A stretch of DNA of 31,146 nucleotides from an uncultured Eggerthellaceae bacterium (GTDB lineage Bacteria; Actinomycetota; Coriobacteriia; Coriobacteriales; Eggerthellaceae): positions 1 through 31,146 of the forward strand of contig CAJUSL010000014.1 in assembly GCA_910589135.1 (NCBI GenBank). The letters are read 5' to 3'. Under the pieces are notes generated by a model. That model had not been told where the DNA came from and ran no database searches. It saw nothing but the letters and a program-made list of their open reading frames with translations. A program made the translations under genes and the position numbers. Shown here in pieces: positions 16,766-25,466 of this stretch; position 1 is the stretch's first letter, and every line of letters begins with the position of its first letter.

Positions 16766-17850
16766 CACCGCCTCGCCTTCCGCTCGCCGTCATTGGCGTC
16801 GCCGTCGGCGGAAGCACCAGCACCCGTGCCTGCACCTGCGGCCTCCTTGGCCGCTGCCTCTTCCGCGCCGTCCTCGGCCGTCGCATCCCTTGCCGCGCCG
16901 GCGGCCGTCTTGCCTGCGGTGCTCTTGATGTCGCGCTCGATCTTGCGGTAGTTGGCGTTCTGGAACTCGGCCACGAAACCGGCGGAGAAGATGCCGCCGG
17001 GGATGGCCACGAGCGCCACGGACAAGAACATGATGACCGACCCCACGATACGCCCGGCCGGCGTGATAGGGACCAGATCGCCGTAGCCCGTGGCAGTGAT
17101 GGTGGTGACGGCCCAGTATATGCCCGACAGCAGGCTGTCGAACTTCTGGGGCTGCGCGGGGTTCTCGATCTCGTACATCACCACGCTGGCCACGATGATC
17201 AGCAGGAACAGAACCAGGAACGCCGCGACTATCTCGTGGCGCCGCTTCTGCAGCACGCGCCCGATGGCGCGCAACCCGCGCATGTAGCGCGATATCTTGA
17301 CCAGGCGCACCAGCCTGACGATGTTGACCAGCGTGCGCAGCAGGGGCGTCATGGGAATGAACCACGCGACGACATTGGGCGCAAACGACAGGAAGTCGAT
17401 GACGCCCAGCGGCGAGAAGGCGTACTTCAGACGCGCCATGGGCCGCGAGCAGTCGCCGAACGCCAGGTCGGCTATCCAGAGGCGTGCGGCGTACTCCACC
17501 AGGAAGCACACCGTGGAGAAGGTGTAGAACGCGTCCACGAAGCCAGCGACGCCGGCATCGAGACCGGGCTGCGAAGAGACGAACACGACGACCGCGTTCG
17601 CGACGATCAGGACGAACAGCGCGTATCCGACGATGCGCGCCGGCAGCTTCGCCTTCTTGGGATTCTCCAAGGCGTAGAAGGTCTGCCGCTTCACCGCAGA
17701 AGCCGACTCCAGATCGATGCGGTGGCTGCACTTGCGGCGGTCCCTCCCGGACGCGCCCCCGGCACGCCCCTTTGCCGCCGCGCCTGCGGACCTGGCGGCC
17801 CCCTTGGGGCTTTTCGCCTCGCTCGTTTGTTGCCTGTCGTTCTGCGTCAC
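16765..17850 (-). CDS. Voltage-gated-type potassium channel (six-helix)
   Basis: A 361-residue channel. After a Lys/Arg/Ala-rich N-terminal tail come helices at about 71-92 and 105-125, a charged S4-like helix with regularly spaced basic residues (Arg172, Arg179, Arg182, Lys185, Arg188), then the pore region WAVTTITATGYGDLVP, where TATGYGD (252-258) is the K+ selectivity filter, and a final helix to 295. The C-terminal tail is low-complexity and rich in Ala, Gly and acidic residues. GTG 17850 has AAAGG 11 bases upstream; it is the only reasonable start. The stop overlaps the start of ccdA, an odd operon partner. In bacteria such channels help set membrane potential. Confidence 0.9.
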   Translation of the reverse strand: MTQNDRQQTSEAKSPKGAARSAGAAAKGRAGGASGRDRRKCSHRIDLESASAVKRQTFYALENPKKAKLPARIVGYALFVLIVANAVVVFVSSQPGLDAGVAGFVDAFYTFSTVCFLVEYAARLWIADLAFGDCSRPMARLKYAFSPLGVIDFLSFAPNVVAWFIPMTPLLRTLVNIVRLVRLVKISRYMRGLRAIGRVLQKRRHEIVAAFLVLFLLIIVASVVMYEIENPAQPQKFDSLLSGIYWAVTTITATGYGDLVPITPAGRIVGSVIMFLSVALVAIPGGIFSAGFVAEFQNANYRKIERDIKSTAGKTAAGAARDATAEDGAEEAAAKEAAGAGTGAGASADGDANDGERKARR

Positions 17851-17903
17851 GGCAGCTTGCGCCTTTCGAATGCCGGCCTGCCGGCGTCTGGGTCGATTCG
17901 ACC

Positions 17904-17909
17904 ATTTTA
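17904..17909 (-). promoter_or_regulatory. Candidate -10 (TAAAAT) for the K+ channel operon
   Basis: TAAAAT on the minus strand about 54 bases before the GTG at 17850. No good -35 is present. It is the best hexamer in the 211-base gap to the divergent HdeD-like gene. Confidence 0.35.
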
Positions 17910-18061
17910 CAAGACGGCGACCCGCCAAGGCGGCGGCATGGGAGACGCGCCCCTTACTGGTTCGTGTCGGAACGTCAACGCAAGCCCGCTCGCGCGTCGC
18001 AGCGTCCTCTTTGCCCGTACAACAGGGGATGAATCGAAAACCTCTGACGAAGGGAGTCATC

Positions 18062-18610
18062 ATGCACGGAACGAACGCGATACGCAGGAAGCACGACTGG
18101 GCACTCATCGTAGGCGGCGTGCTCGTCTTCATCATGGGAATCATGGTCATGGCGTGGCCGGGAGCGTCCCTGGTGTCGATCGCCATCATGGCCGGCGCCG
18201 TCCTGATCGTGGCGGGCGTGGCCGACTTCGTGTCGTACGGCCAGGTCAGCGGCACGCCGGGAGCAGGCTGGCTGATCGCCAACGGCATCTGCGACGTGGT
18301 GCTGGGCATGCTGTTCGTCATCTACCCCGTGGCCACCGCGGCCATGCTGCCGTGGCTCGCAGGCATCTTCGTCATCTGCTACAGCGTCTTCGCCATCATC
18401 ACGGCGATCGGCATCCGGGGCACGTTCTCCAGCTGGGGCTGGCTTCTGGCCACCGGGGTCGTCGGGCTGCTGTGCGGCATCATGTTCATCGCCATGCCCG
18501 AGTCCTTCGTCGTCTTCCTGGGCATCTTCCTGCTGATGCGCGGCGTCGCCATGACCGTCGAGGGCATCGTGCTGCCGGCATCCGTCGCCGCCCAGATCGA
18601 AGGCATCTAG
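18062..18610 (+). CDS. HdeD-like (DUF308) membrane protein
   Basis: A 182-residue protein with six hydrophobic helices in three similar pairs, each with a glycine-rich start (ALIVGGVLVFIMGIMVMAWP, GWLIANGICDVVLGMLFVIYP and SWGWLLATGVVGLLCGIMFIAMP). The pattern 'hairpin ending in WP/YP/MP' is the DUF308/HdeD signature. HdeD of E. coli is linked to acid resistance, but the mechanism of the family is unknown. AAGGGAG precedes the ATG at 18062. It is divergent from the K+ channel and lies 78 bases upstream of oleate hydratase in the same direction, so it may share a transcript with it and a stress response to fatty acids or acid. Confidence 0.82.
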   Translation: MHGTNAIRRKHDWALIVGGVLVFIMGIMVMAWPGASLVSIAIMAGAVLIVAGVADFVSYGQVSGTPGAGWLIANGICDVVLGMLFVIYPVATAAMLPWLAGIFVICYSVFAIITAIGIRGTFSSWGWLLATGVVGLLCGIMFIAMPESFVVFLGIFLLMRGVAMTVEGIVLPASVAAQIEGI

Positions 18611-18688
18611 CCTTCGCGCACGCCAGCAACCACACCAGCGCAAACGGCCCAAGCGGCCCGAACGCTATCGAAACGGAGAAGAGGCACC

Positions 18689-20605
18689 ATGTACTACTCA
18701 AGCGGCAACTACGAGGCATTCGCCCACCCGATGAAGCCCGAAGGGGTCGAAGGCAGGCACGCATACATCGTCGGCTCGGGCCTTGCAGGGCTCACCGCCG
18801 CATTCTTCCTGGTGCGCGACGCGCAGATGCCCGGCAAGAACATCCACATCCTCGAGCGCGACCCGCGCGCAGGCGGCGCCTGCGACGGCTGGGACTACGC
18901 GCAGCTGGGCTACACCATGCGCGGCGGCCGCGAGATGGACAACCATTTCGAGGTCATGTGGGACGTCTACCGCGACGTGCCCTCCATCGAGGACGAGAGC
19001 GTGAGCGTGCTGGACTATTACTACTGGCTCAACAAGCGCGACCCGAACTACTCGCTGTGCCGCGCTACGGTTGACCGCGGCAAGGACGCGCGCACCGACA
19101 ACAAATTCAACCTGTCCGACAAGGCCTGCATGGAGATCATGAACCTGTTCTTCACGCCGGAAGAGCAGCTGCAGGACAAGAAGATCACCGAGTACTTCTC
19201 GGACGAGGTGCTGAAGTCCAACTTCTGGCTGTACTGGCGCACCATGTTCGCCTTCGAGAACTGGCACAGCGCGCTCGAGATGAAGCGCTACGTCACGCGC
19301 TTCGTGCACCACCTCGGCGGCCTGCCCGACTTCAGCGCCCTGCGCTTCACGCGCTACAACCAGTACGAGTCGATGATCCTGCCGCTGGAGAACTACCTGA
19401 AGGCCCGCGGCGTCGACTTCCAGTTCAACACGCACGTCACCGACGTCGGGTTCTCGTGCAGCGACGCGAAGGACGACTTCAGGAAGGTAGCCACCGAGAT
19501 CACGCTGGTGCGCGGCGAGGCGCAGAGCGTCGTCGATGCCGCGGAGGGGCTGCCGGGAAGCGACAACGACGCGCCGTCCGGCACCGAGGAGACCATCCGC
19601 CTGAGCGAGGACGACCTCGTGTTCATCACGCCGGGCAGCTGCGTGGCGCATTCCTCGTTCGGAAGCCAGGACACCCCCGCGCGCTTCGAGCCCGAACTGG
19701 TTCCCGGCGACGGCTGGGACCTGTGGAAGCGCATCGCCAAGCAGAGCCCCGCGTTCGGGCATCCCGAGAAGTTCTGCAGCAGCCCCGAGCTCAGCAACTG
19801 GGAAAGCGCGACCGTCACCACGCTGGACGACCGCATCCTCCCCTACATCGAGGCCATCTGCAAGCGCGGCCCGCTTTCGGGCAACGTCGTGACCGGCGGC
19901 ATCGTGTCGGTCGAGGACTCCAACTGGCTGCTCAGCTGGACCATCAACCGCCAGCCTCAGTTCCGCGCCCAGCGCGAAGGCCAGGTGTGCGTCTGGGTGT
20001 ACAGCCTGTTCACCGACAAGCCCGGCAACTACGTGAAGAAGCCCATGCGCGAGTGCACCGGCAAGGAAATCTGCGAGGAATGGCTCTACCACCTGGGCGT
20101 GCCGGAGGACCAGATCGAGGACCTCGCCGCCAACAGCGCGAACACCGTCCCGTGCATGATGCCCTACATCACCGCGTTCTTCATGCCGCGCGCCGCGGGC
20201 GACCGCCCCGACATCGTGCCCGAAGGCGCCGTGAACTTCGCCTTCGTGGGCCAGTTCGCCGAGACGCCGCGCGACACCATCTTCACCACCGAGTATTCCA
20301 TGCGCACCGGCATGGAGGCAGTGTACACGCTGCTCGACATCGACCGCGGCGTGCCCGAGGTGTGGGGCAGCGCCTTCGACGTGCGCGTGCTGCTGAACGC
20401 GACGGTGCTGCTGCGCGACGGCAAGCCCGCGACCGACATGAACATGAGCCTGATCGAGAAGCTTGCGCTCGCGAAGGGGCTCGACGAAATCAAGGGAACC
20501 GACGTGTACGGCCTGCTGAAGGAGTTCGGGGTCATTCCCACAACAGCCGAGAACGAGGACGTGCCGACTCCCGCCGTCGGCGCCGTCTGGCCCGGAATCC
20601 ACTAA
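18689..20605 (+). CDS. ohyA: Oleate hydratase (FAD-dependent)
   Basis: A 638-residue member of the oleate hydratase (MCRA) family, which adds water to the cis-9 double bond of unsaturated fatty acids to give 10-hydroxy products. It has the FAD-binding motif YIVGSGLAGLTAAF (26-39), ERDPRAGGACDG, the catalytic-loop region GGREMDNHFEVMWDVY, and EMKRYVTRFVHHLGGLPDF and RYNQYESMILPLENYL. GAGAAGAGG lies just before the ATG. In gut bacteria it is thought to detoxify host-derived fatty acids. It follows the HdeD-like gene in the same direction and ends before a stem-loop. Size and motifs are complete. Confidence 0.95.
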   Translation: MYYSSGNYEAFAHPMKPEGVEGRHAYIVGSGLAGLTAAFFLVRDAQMPGKNIHILERDPRAGGACDGWDYAQLGYTMRGGREMDNHFEVMWDVYRDVPSIEDESVSVLDYYYWLNKRDPNYSLCRATVDRGKDARTDNKFNLSDKACMEIMNLFFTPEEQLQDKKITEYFSDEVLKSNFWLYWRTMFAFENWHSALEMKRYVTRFVHHLGGLPDFSALRFTRYNQYESMILPLENYLKARGVDFQFNTHVTDVGFSCSDAKDDFRKVATEITLVRGEAQSVVDAAEGLPGSDNDAPSGTEETIRLSEDDLVFITPGSCVAHSSFGSQDTPARFEPELVPGDGWDLWKRIAKQSPAFGHPEKFCSSPELSNWESATVTTLDDRILPYIEAICKRGPLSGNVVTGGIVSVEDSNWLLSWTINRQPQFRAQREGQVCVWVYSLFTDKPGNYVKKPMRECTGKEICEEWLYHLGVPEDQIEDLAANSANTVPCMMPYITAFFMPRAAGDRPDIVPEGAVNFAFVGQFAETPRDTIFTTEYSMRTGMEAVYTLLDIDRGVPEVWGSAFDVRVLLNATVLLRDGKPATDMNMSLIEKLALAKGLDEIKGTDVYGLLKEFGVIPTTAENEDVPTPAVGAVWPGIH

Positions 20606-20646
20606 GCGGCCGCCGAAGACAGTCCCGAACATACCGCGCCCGACGA

Positions 20647-20678
20647 AAGGGGGACGCTCAAGGCGATGCGTCCCCCTT
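20647..20678 (+). terminator. Stem-loop after oleate hydratase
   Basis: AAGGGGGACGC (20647-20657) pairs perfectly with GCGTCCCCCTT (20668-20678) around a ten-base loop. No T-run follows. The left arm could also pair with a second GTCCCCCTT at 20701-20709, so alternative folds exist just upstream of the hydrogenase operon. Confidence 0.5.
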
Positions 20679-20740
20679 CCATGTGCGCATTGCGTCCACT
20701 GTCCCCCTTCTCGAGCCAGCGCGGCGCGTCCTGCTTCATA

Positions 20741-20779
20741 CTGCAATGAATTCGCGGGTCGCACGAACCGCGAGTGCAG
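20741..20779 (+). promoter_or_regulatory. Two-tier hairpin in the leader of the hydrogenase operon
   Basis: CTGCA (20741-20745) pairs with TGCAG (20775-20779), and within it TCGCGG (20752-20757) pairs with CCGCGA (20768-20773). It ends just before the GGAGG of the first gene. It could gate translation or stabilise the message. Confidence 0.35.
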
Positions 20780-20794
20780 AGAGATTGGAGGACC

Positions 20795-22627
20795 ATGTCG
20801 CGACTGACCATAGAGACTCCGTCGTACACGGAAAAGACCCACGCGCGCATCGCGCAGCATGCCGCAGAAAGGCTCGCTTCCATCCCGCCGAGCCAATGCC
20901 CCGTCGACTACACCTACTCCATCGCCCGGATGTTTCTGGCCGACTCGTGCGGCAAGTGCACGCCGTGCCGGGCCGGGCTCTCCGCCTGCGTGGAGAAGCT
21001 TGACGCAATTCTCGCCGGGAACGGCACGCAGGCCGACGTCGAGGCGCTGCGCGCCACCGCCCGGGCCATGTACGCCGCATCGGATTGCGCCATCGGCTTC
21101 ACCGCCGGGAAGGTGCTGCTCGACGCGATCGAAGGGTTCGAAGAGGACCTGGCGAGCCACGTGGAGAGCGACCGGTGCTCCTACCGCTCGAGCGCCGTGG
21201 CCCCGTGCATGAAGGAATGCCCGGCCCACGTGAACGTGCCGGCCTACCTCGCCTGCATCCGCGCAGGCCGCCTGGACGATGCGCTGCGCGTGATCCGCAA
21301 CGACAACCCGCTGCCGACCGTGTGCGGATATGTGTGCGAGCATCCCTGCGAGATGGTCTGCCGCCGCTCGCTCCAGGACGCCGCCGTGAACATCTGCGGG
21401 CTGAAGCGCTACGCGGCCGACAACGCCGCCTGGTCCGATGCGCCCGAGCCCCTGCCGTCGACCGGCAAGAAGGTGACCGTGGTGGGCGGCGGCCCGGCGG
21501 GCCTTTCCGCCGCGTACTACCTGCGCCTCATGGGGCACGACGTGACCATATACGACCAGCGCGAGAAGCTGGGCGGCATGGCGCGCTACGGCATCCCCGA
21601 CTACCGCCTGCCGCAGGACAAGCTGGACGCCGACATCGGCTTCGTCCTGTCCACCGGCATCGAGGTGAAGGCAAATTGCGCCGTGGGCACCGATGTCGAC
21701 TTCGACGAGCTGGTCTCCGGCAGCGACGCGGTGTTCGTGTCCATCGGCGCGCACGACGGCAAGAAGCTGGGCTGCGAAGGCGAGGACGCCGAGGGCGTCA
21801 TGTCGGCGGTGCGCTTCCTGCGCGACGTGGCCGAAGGCGCGGCCCCCGACCTGGCGGGCAAGCGCGTGTGCATCGTGGGCGGCGGCAACGTCGCCATGGA
21901 CTGCACGCGCACGGCGAAGCGCCTGGGCGCGGCCTCCGTCGAGTGCGTCTACCGGCGCCGCGTCGCCGACATGACCGCACTTCCCGAGGAAATCGACGAG
22001 GCCAAGGCCGAAGGCTGCCAGATCACGCAGCTCGAGGCGCCCGTGGCCATCAAGGCCGACGCCGAAGGCAAGGTGCGTGCGCTCGTCACGCAGCCGCAGA
22101 TCATCGGCGCCATCGGCCGCGGCGGACGCCCCGCCCCCTTCGACGCCGACGTCGAGCAGCGCGAAATCCCCTGCGAGGTGGTGATCGTGGCCATCGGCCA
22201 GGCGATCGACAGCGGCGCGTTCTCGAAGGTGGTGCAGACCGAACGCGGCTGCATCATCGCGCAGGAGGACGGCGCCATCGCCGAAGCACCCATGCCTCTG
22301 TTCGCCGGCGGCGACGCCGTCAGCGGCCCGGCCACCGTCATCAAGGCCATCGCCGCAGGCAAGGTGGCCGCGGCCAACATCGACAACGCCCTGGGCTACA
22401 CCCACGATGTGCACGACTACGTGGACGTGCCGGCCGCCAGGCCCGCAATCGGCCCCCACGGGCGCATCGACTTGAAGGACGTCATATTCGCCGAGGCGGC
22501 CCAGACCTTCGAGATCGCGAAGCTGGGCATGACCGCACAGGAGGCGGCGCAGGAATCGAGCCGCTGCCTGAGGTGCGACCATTACGGCTTCGGCGCAACA
22601 TGCAGCCAGGAGGTGGCAACGTGGTAG
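20795..22627 (+). CDS. GltD-like flavoprotein with NuoF-type N-terminal iron-sulfur domain
   Basis: A 610-residue hydrogenase-linked electron-transfer protein. Residues 35-125 resemble the C-terminal cluster domain of NuoF/HydB (SCGKCTPCRAG with Cys52, 55, 58 and Cys98), but the FMN/NADH-binding part of NuoF is absent. From 135 it is like the small subunit of glutamate synthase or NfnB: cysteines at 138, 142, 181, 185 and 189, an FAD motif TVVGGGPAGLSAAY, and a second nucleotide motif CIVGGGNVAMDC for NAD(P)H. A short cysteine motif (CLRCDHYG) ends it. It should pass electrons between NAD(P)H and the [FeFe] hydrogenase encoded next, whose gene overlaps its end by seven bases. From recall, such GltD-linked hydrogenases match the group called A2. 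GGAGG precedes the ATG at 20795. Confidence 0.9.
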   Translation: MSRLTIETPSYTEKTHARIAQHAAERLASIPPSQCPVDYTYSIARMFLADSCGKCTPCRAGLSACVEKLDAILAGNGTQADVEALRATARAMYAASDCAIGFTAGKVLLDAIEGFEEDLASHVESDRCSYRSSAVAPCMKECPAHVNVPAYLACIRAGRLDDALRVIRNDNPLPTVCGYVCEHPCEMVCRRSLQDAAVNICGLKRYAADNAAWSDAPEPLPSTGKKVTVVGGGPAGLSAAYYLRLMGHDVTIYDQREKLGGMARYGIPDYRLPQDKLDADIGFVLSTGIEVKANCAVGTDVDFDELVSGSDAVFVSIGAHDGKKLGCEGEDAEGVMSAVRFLRDVAEGAAPDLAGKRVCIVGGGNVAMDCTRTAKRLGAASVECVYRRRVADMTALPEEIDEAKAEGCQITQLEAPVAIKADAEGKVRALVTQPQIIGAIGRGGRPAPFDADVEQREIPCEVVIVAIGQAIDSGAFSKVVQTERGCIIAQEDGAIAEAPMPLFAGGDAVSGPATVIKAIAAGKVAAANIDNALGYTHDVHDYVDVPAARPAIGPHGRIDLKDVIFAEAAQTFEIAKLGMTAQEAAQESSRCLRCDHYGFGATCSQEVATW

Positions 22628-24441
22628 GCAATCCCGCAAAGGTCGTCATAGACGGCCACGCCATAGAGACGACCGACAACGCGACCATCCTCGAGGCGGC
22701 GCGCGCGGCCGGGATCGCCATCCCGACGCTGTGCCACTTCGCCGACCTGAACGACATCGGCGCGTGCCGCGTGTGCGTGGTGGAAGTCGAAGGCGAGGAC
22801 CGGCTGGCGGCTTCGTGCAACACCTGCGTGCAGGACGGCATGGTGGTGCGCACCGACACCGACGCCGTGCGCGAGGCGCGCACCGTCGCGCTGCAGCTGC
22901 TGCTGTCGCACCACGACCTTAACTGCGCGTACTGCAAACGCAACGGAACGTGCCGCTTCCAGACCCTGCTGCTGGACGCCGGCCTCGTGGAGTGGGACCC
23001 GACGGGCACGTTCATGACCGAGGCCCCTTCGGCCTATCCGCGCCACCTCGAGAAGGGCCGGCGCGCGGCATGGCCCGCGCAGGCCATCATCCAGCGCGAC
23101 GAGAACCGCTGCGTGAAGTGCGGCCGCTGCATCGCGGCCTGCGAGCGCCTGGAGGACATCGGCGTGTGGGATTTCGTCGGGTCGGGATCGCGCTCGACCG
23201 TAGGCGTGCGTGGTGCGACCACCGCACGCGAGGCCGGCTGCGTCGCCTGCGGGCAGTGCATCACCCACTGCCCCACCGCCGCGCTCACCGAACGCGACGA
23301 CACGCAGAAGCTGCTCGACGCCATCGCCGACCCCGCCAAGACCACCGTGGTGCAGATCGCGCCCGCCACGCGCACGTCGTGGGGCGTGGGCCTCGGCGCC
23401 GAAGACGGCTCGCTTTCCGTCGAGCGCATGGTGGCGGCGCTGAAGGCGCTGGGCGTCGACTACGTGTTCGACACGTGCCTGGCGGCCGACCTCACCATCA
23501 TGGAGGAGGGCACCGAGCTGCTGAGCGGTCTGGGCAGCCAGGCTCCCGACGAGAACGGCGTCACATGGCCCCTGTTCACCAGCTGCTGCCCCGCCTGGGT
23601 GAAGCACGCGAAGGGCGCGCACCACGACGTCGTCGAGCACCTGTCCACCGCCAAGAGCCCCATGATGATGTTCGGCGCCGTCGCCAAGACGTGGTTCGCG
23701 GAGAATAAGGGCATCGCGCCCGCCGACCTGTTCTCGGTCGCCATCATGCCCTGCACCGCGAAAAAGCACGAAATAGAGCTGCCCGTGAACGCGCACGAAG
23801 ACGCGCGCGACATGGACGCCTCCCTCACCACCCGCGAGCTGGTGCGCATGATACAGGCGTCCGGCATCGACGTGAACGCGCTGGAAGACGCGCCCCTCGA
23901 CGACCCGCTGGGCACCTTCACGGGCGCCGGCGTCATCTTCGGCACCACCGGCGGCGTCATGGAAGCGGCGCTGCGCACGGCGTACTACGTGGCCACCGGC
24001 GAGCTTCCGCCGCCCGACGACTTCCACTTCGCCGTGTCGCCGCACGGCGCCTGGACGGAAGGCTCCTTCGACATGAAGGACTCCGCGGTGCGCTGCGCGG
24101 TCGTGCACGGGCTTGCGAACGCGGGCGCGCTGCTCGACGCGATCCGTGCCGGCGTGGTGGAGTACGATTTCGTCGAGGTGATGGCCTGCCCCAGCGGGTG
24201 CGCCGGAGGAGGCGGCCAGCCCATCGACGGCACCGACCGCGAGCTCGGGCTTGTGCGCGGGCAGACGCTGCGCGCCATCGACCGCGACAAGATGCCCATC
24301 AGATACTCGCACGAGAACCCCCAGATACGGATGCTGTACGACGAGTTCTTCGGCAAGCCGTGCTCGGAGCTGGCGCATCACCTGCTCCACACCGTGCACA
24401 TGCCCGACGACGCCGGAGCCAAGGCGAAAGGAAGCCGATGA
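22621..24441 (+). CDS. hydA: [FeFe] hydrogenase, multi-cluster catalytic subunit
   Basis: A 606-residue enzyme that makes or uses H2. N-terminal domains: a 2Fe-2S ferredoxin (CHFADLNDIGACRVC), a His-ligated cluster region (HHDLNCAYCKRNGTC), and two 4Fe-4S groups (CVKCGRCIAAC and CVACGQCITHC). The catalytic H-cluster motifs are intact: TSCCPAWVK (about 320), MPCTAKKHE (about 375) and MACPSGCAGGGGQP (about 521). The C-terminal small-subunit-like part follows. The GTG start at 22621 has AGGAGG seven bases upstream and overlaps the previous gene. Maturation needs HydE, HydF and HydG, which are not in the window. Together with the flavoprotein it could recycle NAD(P)H or exchange electrons with ferredoxin; direction is not shown. 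Confidence 0.96.
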   Translation: MVGNPAKVVIDGHAIETTDNATILEAARAAGIAIPTLCHFADLNDIGACRVCVVEVEGEDRLAASCNTCVQDGMVVRTDTDAVREARTVALQLLLSHHDLNCAYCKRNGTCRFQTLLLDAGLVEWDPTGTFMTEAPSAYPRHLEKGRRAAWPAQAIIQRDENRCVKCGRCIAACERLEDIGVWDFVGSGSRSTVGVRGATTAREAGCVACGQCITHCPTAALTERDDTQKLLDAIADPAKTTVVQIAPATRTSWGVGLGAEDGSLSVERMVAALKALGVDYVFDTCLAADLTIMEEGTELLSGLGSQAPDENGVTWPLFTSCCPAWVKHAKGAHHDVVEHLSTAKSPMMMFGAVAKTWFAENKGIAPADLFSVAIMPCTAKKHEIELPVNAHEDARDMDASLTTRELVRMIQASGIDVNALEDAPLDDPLGTFTGAGVIFGTTGGVMEAALRTAYYVATGELPPPDDFHFAVSPHGAWTEGSFDMKDSAVRCAVVHGLANAGALLDAIRAGVVEYDFVEVMACPSGCAGGGGQPIDGTDRELGLVRGQTLRAIDRDKMPIRYSHENPQIRMLYDEFFGKPCSELAHHLLHTVHMPDDAGAKAKGSR

Positions 24442-25466
24442 AGAAGACGCTGAAAACGATCGCCGCCACGGCAGCGGCTGCAGCGCTGGCAGCGGCGCTC
24501 ATGTTGACGGGATGCAGCCAGCCCGTCACGGACGCGAGCGCTTCGAGCGGCGCGGCAGAGGCGGGGACGGCGGCTTCCGAAGAGGCGGCGGCCCAGGCCG
24601 ACGCGCTGCGCATCGGCTCGCTGAAGGGCCCGACTTCCGTGGGCCTCGCATCCATGATGGCGCAGGGCCAGGGCGAGTTCACGGTGGCGGCAAGCGCCGA
24701 CGAAATCGCTCCCAAGCTGGCGCAGGGCGAGCTCGACATCGCGCTCGTGCCCGCGAACCTGGCAGCGACGCTGTACCAGAAGACCGACGGCGGCATACGC
24801 GTGCTCGACGTCAACACGCTGGGCGTGCTGTACGCCGTGAGCGCCGCCGACGTGCAAGGAGTCGCGGACCTGCGCGGCCGCACGGTGTACATGACCGGCA
24901 AGGGCACCGTGCCCGAATACACCGTGCGCGCGGTGCTCGACGCCAGCGGCGTCACGCCGGAAGAGGTCGACGTTCAGTTCAGGTCCGAACCCACGGAGGT
25001 GGCGGCGCTGATCGCGCAGGAGCCCGAATCGGTCGGCATCCTGCCCCAGCCCTTCGCCACGTCGGCCACGCTGAAGAGCGAGACGCTGCAGCAGCGGATC
25101 GACTTGACGGCCGCCTGGGAAGAGGCGACGGGCGGCGACCGCGGCAGCCTGATCACCGGCGTGACCATCGCGACAGCCGACACGGTGGACGCCAAGCGCG
25201 AAGCCATCGACGAGTTCATCACGCGGCATAAGGCCTCCACCGCCGTCGCGCAGGACGACCCCGACCGGATCGCAGCCGAAGTGGTCGCGCTTGGCATCAT
25301 CGACAACGAGCAGATCGCCAAGGCGGCAATCCCGAAATGCAACGTGGTGTGCCTCACCGGCGCCGAGATGGAAAGCGCCCTTGCCGGGTACCTCGACGTC
25401 CTGTTCCAGCTCGACCCTGCGGCCGTAGGTGGCGCGCTGCCCGGCGAGGAGTTCTACCTGAAGTGA
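24438..25466 (+). CDS. NitT/TauT-type ABC substrate-binding lipoprotein
   Basis: A 342-residue lipoprotein. MKKTLKTIAATAAAA is followed by a hydrophobic stretch and the lipobox LTGC (Cys26), then an Ala/Ser/Glu-rich linker. The mature part has the features of the taurine/nitrate/sulfonate-like binding proteins: ADALRIGSLKGPTSVGLASM, QGELDIALVPANLAATLY, LYAVSAADVQGVADLRGRTVYMTGKGT and a C-terminal domain with EFITRHKAST. The ATG overlaps the hydrogenase stop (ATGA, 24438-24441) with AAAGGAAG upstream, so it is translated with it. The downstream fused permease-ATPase completes the importer. Families of this type carry anions or pyrimidine precursors; which solute relates to hydrogen metabolism is unknown. 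Confidence 0.9.
   Translation: MKKTLKTIAATAAAAALAAALMLTGCSQPVTDASASSGAAEAGTAASEEAAAQADALRIGSLKGPTSVGLASMMAQGQGEFTVAASADEIAPKLAQGELDIALVPANLAATLYQKTDGGIRVLDVNTLGVLYAVSAADVQGVADLRGRTVYMTGKGTVPEYTVRAVLDASGVTPEEVDVQFRSEPTEVAALIAQEPESVGILPQPFATSATLKSETLQQRIDLTAAWEEATGGDRGSLITGVTIATADTVDAKREAIDEFITRHKASTAVAQDDPDRIAAEVVALGIIDNEQIAKAAIPKCNVVCLTGAEMESALAGYLDVLFQLDPAAVGGALPGEEFYLK

Noticed and set aside
21085..22620. Upstream extension of the hydrogenase frame through the flavoprotein gene
   Set aside because: The frame is open by composition, but the translation is Arg/Gly-rich, and AGGAGG with GTG at 22621 marks the real start.
18698..22639. Very long open frame on the minus strand opposite oleate hydratase and the flavoprotein
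   Set aside because: It is antisense to two genes with complete motifs, and its own translation is repetitive in Val, Ala, Gly, His and Arg with no domain. Long antisense frames are common at this GC content.
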